The translations under genes were made by a program, and so were the position numbers. Below are positions 58,186 to 64,000 of a stretch of 64,000 nucleotides of DNA, piece after piece. The first letter of the stretch is position 1. Every line of letters begins with the position of its first letter. The notes below the pieces were generated by a model. It saw nothing but the letters and a program-made list of their open reading frames with translations. It was not told where the DNA came from and searched no databases. Source of the stretch: Sarcophilus harrisii (taxonomy: Eukaryota > Chordata > Mammalia > Dasyuromorphia > Dasyuridae); NCBI RefSeq assembly GCF_902635505.1, contig NC_045427.1, forward strand, positions 622,244,665 to 622,308,664. Direction: 5' to 3'.

Positions 58186-59127
58186 CTATCTAAACAATTT
58201 CACTTTGTAAATAACATCCCTTAGAGCCAGTTTGAATTGCTTATTTCGTAAAGTATAAATGAAAGGGTTTAGCACAGGGGTAACTACAGTGTTCATGAGA
58301 GCTGCCTCTCGATTGGTGTCTAATTTATTGGCTTGATTGGGTTTTATATATATAAAAATGCAGCTGCCATATATTAGAGAGAGGACAATAAGGTGAGAGG
58401 AACAAGTGGAAAAAGCTTTCTGGCGTTCCTTGGCTGAAGGGAGACGCAGTATCGTGATTGTAATGTTGATATAGCATATCATTGTAACAGTAAGGGAGGA
58501 AAGAATGATAAACAGAGCAAGGAAAAAAGCCAATGATTCAATAAAACTTGTGTCAGAGCATGAGAGTTGTGTCAGAGGACCAAGATCACATAAGAAATGT
58601 TTGATGATATTTGAGCCACAGAAGGATAGCTGAGACACCTTTACAACTACACTAGTTGTTATGAGGATACCCATACTGCAACAGAATAATATCAAAAGGA
58701 AACAGACCTTCATTGTCATGATACTGGGGTAATGCAGAGGATTGCAAATTGCTAAGTATCGATCCATCGACATCACAGCTATGAGAAAGAATCCCGTTAC
58801 CCCAAGAGAAATAAAGACAAAGATTTGAGTGAGGCAGGCAGCAAAAGAAATAGTTTGCATACCCGAGAGAAAGATTGTCAACAATTTGGGAATAACACTT
58901 GTTGTAAAACAGCATTCTAGAAAAGAGAATCCACTCAGGAAAAGGTACATTGGTATTTGGAGGCGATGGTCCAACCACATGATCATGACAATGATTGTAT
59001 TTCCTATGATAGACACAAGATATAATAGTAGAAATACCACAAAAAAGAGTTTTCCTAGGTGCTGGACAGCAGGAAATCCCTCTAAGATGAATTCTTTAAT
59101 ATTTGTCTCATTTCCCATTTTCATCAT
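58186..59127 (-). CDS. Class II olfactory receptor, family 6-like (copy 2)
   Basis: Intact single-exon OR of 313 residues, the same length as the copy 26 kb away and 212/313 identical to it by hand count. Motifs: glycosylation site NET at 6-8; canonical GN at 42-43 in TM1; PMYLFL at 59-64 (Leu where Phe is usual); Cys98; MSMDRYLAIC at 119-128; ECL2 cysteines 170, 180 and 190; CY at 218-219 in TM5 where ORs normally have SY; KAFSTCSSHL at 237-246; NPFIY at 287-291. Start choice: an upstream ATG at 59151 lies on the intron side of a good splice acceptor (exon would begin at 59140), so the first ATG in the exon, 59127, is preferred. An internal ATG at 59118 is possible and would give 310 residues. 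A minus-strand AATAAA at 58041-58046, inside an old L1 tail, could serve as poly(A) signal, but that is conjecture. Confidence 0.96.
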   Translation of the reverse strand: MMKMGNETNIKEFILEGFPAVQHLGKLFFVVFLLLYLVSIIGNTIIVMIMWLDHRLQIPMYLFLSGFSFLECCFTTSVIPKLLTIFLSGMQTISFAACLTQIFVFISLGVTGFFLIAVMSMDRYLAICNPLHYPSIMTMKVCFLLILFCCSMGILITTSVVVKVSQLSFCGSNIIKHFLCDLGPLTQLSCSDTSFIESLAFFLALFIILSSLTVTMICYINITITILRLPSAKERQKAFSTCSSHLIVLSLIYGSCIFIYIKPNQANKLDTNREAALMNTVVTPVLNPFIYTLRNKQFKLALRDVIYKVKLFR

Positions 59128-59139
59128 CTTATTATGGAA

Positions 59140-59155
59140 CCTATAAAACAAAAAG
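59140..59155 (-). promoter_or_regulatory. Predicted 3' splice acceptor of OR copy 2
   Basis: The minus strand reads CCTTTTTGTTTTATAG, then GTTCCATAATAAG, then the ATG at 59127. This is a clear pyrimidine tract with AG, 13 bases upstream of the start, parallel to the acceptor of the other OR. It excludes the ATG at 59151 as the start. Confidence 0.6.
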
Positions 59156-59299
59156 GATCTTATGGTTCAGTATATATTTAATTTCTTCTAATTATGTGCA
59201 TTGTATTAAGCTAGGTACAGGCATACACAGGCTTATTACAAATCAGTTGTGGTCTAAGGAGAATGAATATAAATTGACACATGCTATGTTCCCTTCTCT

Positions 59300-59395
59300 T
59301 TTTTTTATCTTTCCCATGCTTTTTTCTTTTTGCTCTGATTTTTATCTCCCAACATGATTCATAAAGCAATGTGTGTTAAAAATAACTAAGTTGTT
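59300..59395 (+). mobile_element. Very short old L1 3'UTR piece
   Basis: 'gctctgatttttatctccca' and 'acatgattcataaagcaatg' are the reverse complement of the 3' untranslated region text at about 36365-36430. Confidence 0.55.
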
Positions 59396-60344
59396 ACTTC
59401 TAAAAGCTAATAACTAAGGAGGTATCTTTAAAGTGACATTTCCATTCCACTGGGTAATGAATATCCATCATTCCTGATAACCGAGTTATTTGAATCAGAT
59501 GATAACATGGGAAATATGCTCAAATAAATCATACAATTGGACAATTGTTTTCTGGAGAAGTCAAATGGCTTGACCTGAGAGAGTCACTGTACAAATTACC
59601 ATTTCTAGAAGGGGAGAGAAGTTGGAGAAGGAGAAAAAATTGCCAAAATGGAGAAAACAACTTTGCAATAGAGGTGAACCTGGAAGAATTAAAAAAAGAT
59701 GCTGCCACTAGGGGTTCTTGAACCATGAACTTAGAATGTAAATTTCAATACAATTTCAGCACCATTATTTCCCTTTTGCAATTCTATATATTTTCCTTTC
59801 CATTTAATTATTATTTTTGGACTGAATCTCTATATGCTGTCCCAGGATTAAAGATCAACAGGACTTACAACTCAATTCTACTGCTAATTAGCCACTCTTT
59901 GACCAGGGTTGATATGCCTCATTGTGGGCAGAGATGTTCTTTAATGTTGGACTTGGTACCAATATCTAAATAGCTCTATCCTTACTGTAGCTAAGAACCC
60001 CAAAAACTCAAATCATCACCCTAACCTGACTAGGAGCAAAGACTGTAGACATCTACTACCATACCCAGCAAACTTTTTTATAGTATGCATTTAAAAGTAT
60101 TGTTTAGAAAGCTCCATGGACTCCATTAGACTGCAAAAGATATACATACCCACAGAGATATATACTGACACAAACACACACTAGGGAGCCTCTGCACCAG
60201 GGAAAAAAGAAAGTATATGGGGTCAGGATATTCTAAACATGGGAGGGGGTGTAGAATGAATAAAAACTTAAAGATAAGAAAGAATAGGATAAAATCAGGA
60301 TATAACATAGGGATCAAACAATAAATTAATAATCCCTTATTAAG
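59396..60344. other. 5' flank of OR copy 2, nothing recognised
   Basis: If the OR has an upstream non-coding exon and promoter, they would lie in this direction, but I cannot place them. Confidence 0.35.
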
Positions 60345-60440
60345 TAACTACTAACTACTATGTCCCAGGTACTATACTACACATTGAGGACACAAAGGCA
60401 AAAGACAGTCCCTGATCAGGAATATAATAACTAATAATCT
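60345..60440 (+). repeat. Old mammalian repeat
   Basis: 'actatgtcccaggtactata', 'gaggacacaaaggcaaaaga', 'cagtccctgatcaggaata'. Confidence 0.55.
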
Positions 60441-60639
60441 CTTTGGCAAGTGTGTAGATTGTGCAAAGTGTCATTTTATGAAATCACAGTATAAAGGATT
60501 ATTAGAATAAGAACATGGTTTATAAATCTAAATAAGTAATTTACACTTCATTGAATTCATTATTGTAGCTTCAGACAGAATGCTTTTAAATACATTGGGA
60601 TAGTTTGTCTAATGGAAATTTAACCCAGCAAACATTTAT

Positions 60640-60735
60640 TAAGCACTTGTCACAAGTAATGGATTGAAGATATATAGATAAAATATGAAACATTTCCTGT
60701 CCTCAGGGGTATTACATTTTGCTGAAGAGATACTA
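60640..60735 (+). repeat. Old mammalian repeat
   Basis: 'cagcaaacatttattaagca', 'cttgtcacaa', 'atttcctgtcctcaggggta'. Confidence 0.55.
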
Positions 60736-60999
60736 CATGCAAAGAGAGAATTTATCTAAATTTAAAAAATGAAAATGAATATAAATTTAAATTAAAATGT
60801 TTAAATCTGTAGGTTTTACAAAAGTATGTTTTTATCAGATTTGATTGGTGATAAATTCATTTTAAAAATATTTCTTCCATTAATATTTAGAAAATGAACC
60901 TGGTATTTCATTGTAGTTATGTGTCTGTTATGAGGATCAGGCTAACTAATGGTGAGTCTCATTACCAGAATACATTGACTATGGCAATGGAGCTTTGAC

Positions 61000-61270
61000 A
61001 GGTTTGGCAGCTGGAAACCTAGTAGATTGGTTATTGAATTATCATTCCAGAAGATCTGAATGCAAATGTGACCTTAAACGCTTAACGTGTTTTCTTGGAT
61101 GAGTCACTTAATCTCTGCTTTGGTTTGCTCACTTGTAAAATGGGAATAATAATAGCATTTACTCACAGGGTGGTTGTTGTAAGGCTTAAATGAGAATATT
61201 TGTAAAGACCTTTGAAAACATTAAAACTTTTCAAAAGCACAAGCTAGAAATATATTAAGTAATAATAACT
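61000..61270 (+). repeat. MIR-type SINE
   Basis: 'ggatgagtcacttaatctct', 'cacttgtaaaatgggaataa', 'taatagcatttactcacagg', 'gtggttgttgtaaggcttaa'. Nearly full. Confidence 0.8.
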
Positions 61271-61314
61271 AACCTGTTACATAGATCTTACAATGTTGAA
61301 AAATGTACCTTTTT

Positions 61315-61385
61315 ATTATGTCAAATATTTCTTAAGTGCCTCCTATGATACTACTTAATAAGTGTTGGGGTCACAAATTCAAAAT
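61315..61385 (+). repeat. Old mammalian repeat
   Basis: 'atatttcttaagtgcctcct', then 'aataagtgttggggtcacaa'. Confidence 0.5.
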
Positions 61386-61689
61386 AACAAGTATCAAAGT
61401 AACATTGCAGGGTTTTTTTTATTTTTATACAATTACTTCTATGAAATAATAAAATTTCATTCCATTTGATCTTTCAAAACTATATAGACTAGAAAGGTAC
61501 CAATCTTTTTCCTCCTCATTTGAACTATTAAGAAACTGGAGTTCATAGAGAATAGTTGATTAAGCAGTTAATGTGTAGGGCTATGTTTTCTGAATGGCTT
61601 TGCAAAACTTTTCTGTGTTTCTCATATAGAATACTCTGCCATCAAAGAAACTGTGTTATATAATAGTTTCTGGCTCAAATTGTATTTCA

Positions 61690-61930
61690 GCCATTCTGTG
61701 CTGAGTGTAGAATATCAGACATGGAGTCAGGAAACCTTAGGTTCTAATTTCCCCACAGATACTTGCTGCCTGTGTAATGCTGTGTAATTCAGTAAAATTC
61801 TGTTTACTTCAGTTTCTTCATCTACAATATGTGAATAGCAATAGTTCCTATAGCTCAGTTCTATTATACTATAAAAGGAGATAACCTTTGTAAAGCACTT
61901 TGTAATTAAAATACTATATACATATTATTA
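61690..61930 (+). repeat. MIR-type SINE
   Basis: 'agacatggagtcaggaaacc', 'acttcagtttcttcatctac', 'aacctttgtaaagcactttg'. Confidence 0.75.
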
Positions 61931-62199
61931 TTGTTGCATGTACATCCTAAGGAAGAGGATGTAAGATCACAAAAGCAAAATGAAAATATCACAATGTTCT
62001 GGAGTTGGAACTTCTCAAGTCCACAAAGGATTTTTCTTTGATATATCATTAGTCTTTGCAGTTATTACATTATTACATTAATCAATGCATTATAGGAAAA
62101 CCTCTGGTTTTACCTTTCTGGAGAAGATGAAGAACTGGATAAGTATTATTATTATGTACAGAAGAGAACCATTGAAATAATAGAGATTGAAGGGAACTT

Positions 62200-62330
62200 A
62201 ACTAATAAAAGCTTTCCAGGTTACATAATAGGAAATTCAGCAGTTAAATGACTTGTTCAAAAGAACACAGCTTGTTAGTTGCCGAGCTATTTTGGATCCC
62301 AGTCTAGTGTTTCCACTACCCCACTCTGCT
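62200..62330 (-). repeat. MIR-type SINE fragment
   Basis: Antisense: 'gttaaatgacttgttcaaaa', 'gaacacagcttgttagttgc', 'gagctattttggatcccagt'. Confidence 0.65.
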
Positions 62331-62494
62331 CATTTCTTTGGATAATCAATATCCACTCTTTTTGCTCAAATTCTGGTTCTAGGTATTGCACCAAATGCAA
62401 GTGTAATTTTAAAAGTACAAGTGAAAATATATGCTAATGTCTTCCCTCTGATATAGCTTTCCATTTATATGTTATATATCAATTGGATTTTGCA

Positions 62495-62615
62495 TGTTAT
62501 CTCCCCCATTAGGATGAGCCCCTCCAGAAAGTGTTTTTGTCTTTTCTTTTACCCCCCAGGTTTTAGCACACAGCATAGCACATAGTACTTATTAAATGCT
62601 AGTTGACTGATTTAC
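62495..62615 (+). mobile_element. L2 LINE 3' end
   Basis: 'ttaggatgagcccctccaga', 'cagcatagcacatagtactt', 'attaaatgctagttgactga'. Confidence 0.7.
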
Positions 62616-62964
62616 CAAATAAATGATTACAAAAATTTTTAAAGAAATCTGATATTGCAATTGATAATGACTGGTTCAGATGCCTTGTAGTATTTCTCTT
62701 CTGACTTAGCTTGCCTAATAGTGTTTAACTTTTCTTCTTATTTTTCTCTTCTTCCCAAGCGAAGATAACCTTTACCTTTTTTTGTTTTGTTTTGATCAAC
62801 CCATCTTTTTTTCTATCTTTAGTCATCTTACATTAAATATTAATTTAATTGTCCATTGTATAAAAACAAAGTCTTTTGTAGTAAATTGGTATAGTTTCCA
62901 TTCTCTGAAAAATCTGTCTAATCTATCATCATTTATTACTCCTATTATTTCTTTCCTATGAAGT

Positions 62965-63235
62965 CCTTGAAGTAGCTAGGTGGTACAGTGGATAGAATCC
63001 TGGACTTGAAGTCAGGAGGACTCATCTTGTAGAGTTCAAATCTGACCTCAGAAACTTGCTAGCTATGTGACACTGGGCAAGTCACTTAACCCTATTTACC
63101 CTAATTTCCTCATCTGTAAAATGAGTTAGAGAAGGGAATAGCAAACCATTATGGTATCTCTGCCAAGAAAACCCAAAACAGGGTCAGAAAGAGTCAGATA
63201 CAATTGAAATGACTAAATAAAATGAACTTAGCTCA
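62965..63235 (+). repeat. Mar1/SINE1-type SINE, full length
   Basis: 'agctaggtggtacagtggat', 'ttcaaatctgacctcagaaa', 'tgtgacactgggcaagtcac', 'tcatctgtaaaatgagttag', 'tctctgccaagaaaacccaa', 'gaaagagtcagatacaattg'. The best-preserved SINE in the window. Confidence 0.9.
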
Positions 63236-64000
63236 CAAATCTCTATCTCACAAGTTCCCTTCTATCAATTCTATTATTCTACTTCAAGGTAGACTGGATT
63301 GAGAATGATGAATGGACTAGGGATCCATTACATGAGCAAGGCAGATCAAAAGAAGATATTGTCACAGAGGCTATTTTCAGAAATGTTACTTTTGTCCTTC
63401 TCACCTTTGAACTTTTCCAAGTCAAGTGCTTTTTCGTGGCCGAGATATATGTAAGAGGAGAAACGTCTTGAAGTTGAGATTTTGGCTTAAGATAAAGATA
63501 AAAAAAATACCAATCATTTTCCAGACAGCCAGAACTTAATATAGGTTTGATTCTTTGCTTAGTTTCCTTTTCTTTTTTTCATTTATTTTTCTTCCCAACA
63601 AATCTAGAGCTTTTCATTAAGAAAGTATAGATCTCAGGATTTTAACTCCATGACAATTTTAACTTTTGAATTCTCGGTCTAGCTATAACAAATGTCAAGA
63701 TGTTTTTGGAGACTGGGCAGAATTGACTGGCTTTTCTCCTTCAAATCCTGACTGTTCTTTCTGCCCTACCTACTTAGGGCAATGCCCTATGAATCCCTTG
63801 TATAGACTTGAAATGAGGAGACATTATGAATTATTTATTTACTATAATGAGACTCTTGTTTCCTCAACTAGATTATTACAATATTTTTCAAACACCAAAC
63901 TATCATATTACAATCTTTAATCTCGTTTCCCATATATCTACAATTAGGGCCTTACCCCATTGATTTTAGAGATGAAGAGTTTTCTACTTTGAAGACCAAT
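63236..64000. other. No feature recognised
   Basis: AT-rich. An 84-codon plus frame (63666-63920) has a Cys-containing, varied composition (CQDVFGDWAEL, CSFCPTYLGQCPMN) but matches nothing I can name. Confidence 0.3.

Noticed and set aside
1-64000. CRISPR arrays, bacterial operons, tRNA or rRNA genes
   Set aside because: Nothing of the kind is visible. The repeat content is that of a mammalian nuclear genome, and tRNA-like segments are SINE heads only.

Overview
The window looks like nuclear DNA of a marsupial. It is AT-rich and almost gene-free. It is packed with LINE-1 copies of the type I associate with metatherian genomes, together with tRNA-derived CORE-SINEs (Mar1/SINE1 type), older MIR and L2 pieces, and many microsatellites. 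The L1 3' ends resemble those I remember from Australian marsupials, possibly dasyurids, but I cannot fix the species. All repeat names come from recognition by eye and memory, not from a database search.

The only convincing protein-coding genes are two intact, single-exon class II olfactory receptor (OR) genes, both on the minus strand: 32016-32957 and 58186-59127. Each encodes 313 residues. They align without a gap at 212 of 313 positions (about 68%), so they are local tandem duplicates. They look like family 6, perhaps the OR6E/'olfactory receptor 49' group. Each has a plausible 3' splice site 13-14 bases upstream of its ATG, as expected for ORs with a non-coding 5' exon. The first copy has lost the near-invariant TM1 asparagine (N1.50 is Ser43).

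Layout: 1-3.3 kb is sparse sequence with old repeats. 3.3-13.7 kb is a pile of four L1 pieces, including a copy that joins ORF1 to the ORF2 tail and a copy with a 5' inversion. 13.7-32 kb is mostly unrecognised AT-rich DNA with scattered L1, MIR, L2 and a solo LTR (28233-28628) inside a SINE. 32-33 kb holds OR copy 1. 33-36.3 kb holds MIR, Mar1 and hAT-like remnants. 36.3-43.3 kb is an old L1 followed by a nearly full-length L1 on the minus strand. 43.3-45.5 kb is a 1.4 kb purine-only tract, flanked by sequence that looks like poor consensus. 45.6-52.4 kb holds two plus-strand L1s, one carrying a nested L1 tail and an LTR. 52.4-55.2 kb is a cluster of short L1 tails plus a 30-bp minisatellite. 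55.7-58 kb holds L2, a LINE carboxy-terminal zinc motif, MIR and L1. 58.2-59.1 kb holds OR copy 2. 59.1-64 kb is sparse sequence with MIR, L2 and Mar1.

I found no new multi-gene system. The most informative features are the OR pair, the unusual L1 structures (long inter-ORF spacer, half-deleted endonuclease, splice-like deletion, fold-back at a twin-priming junction), the two LTRs, and the sequence-quality question around 43.3-49 kb.
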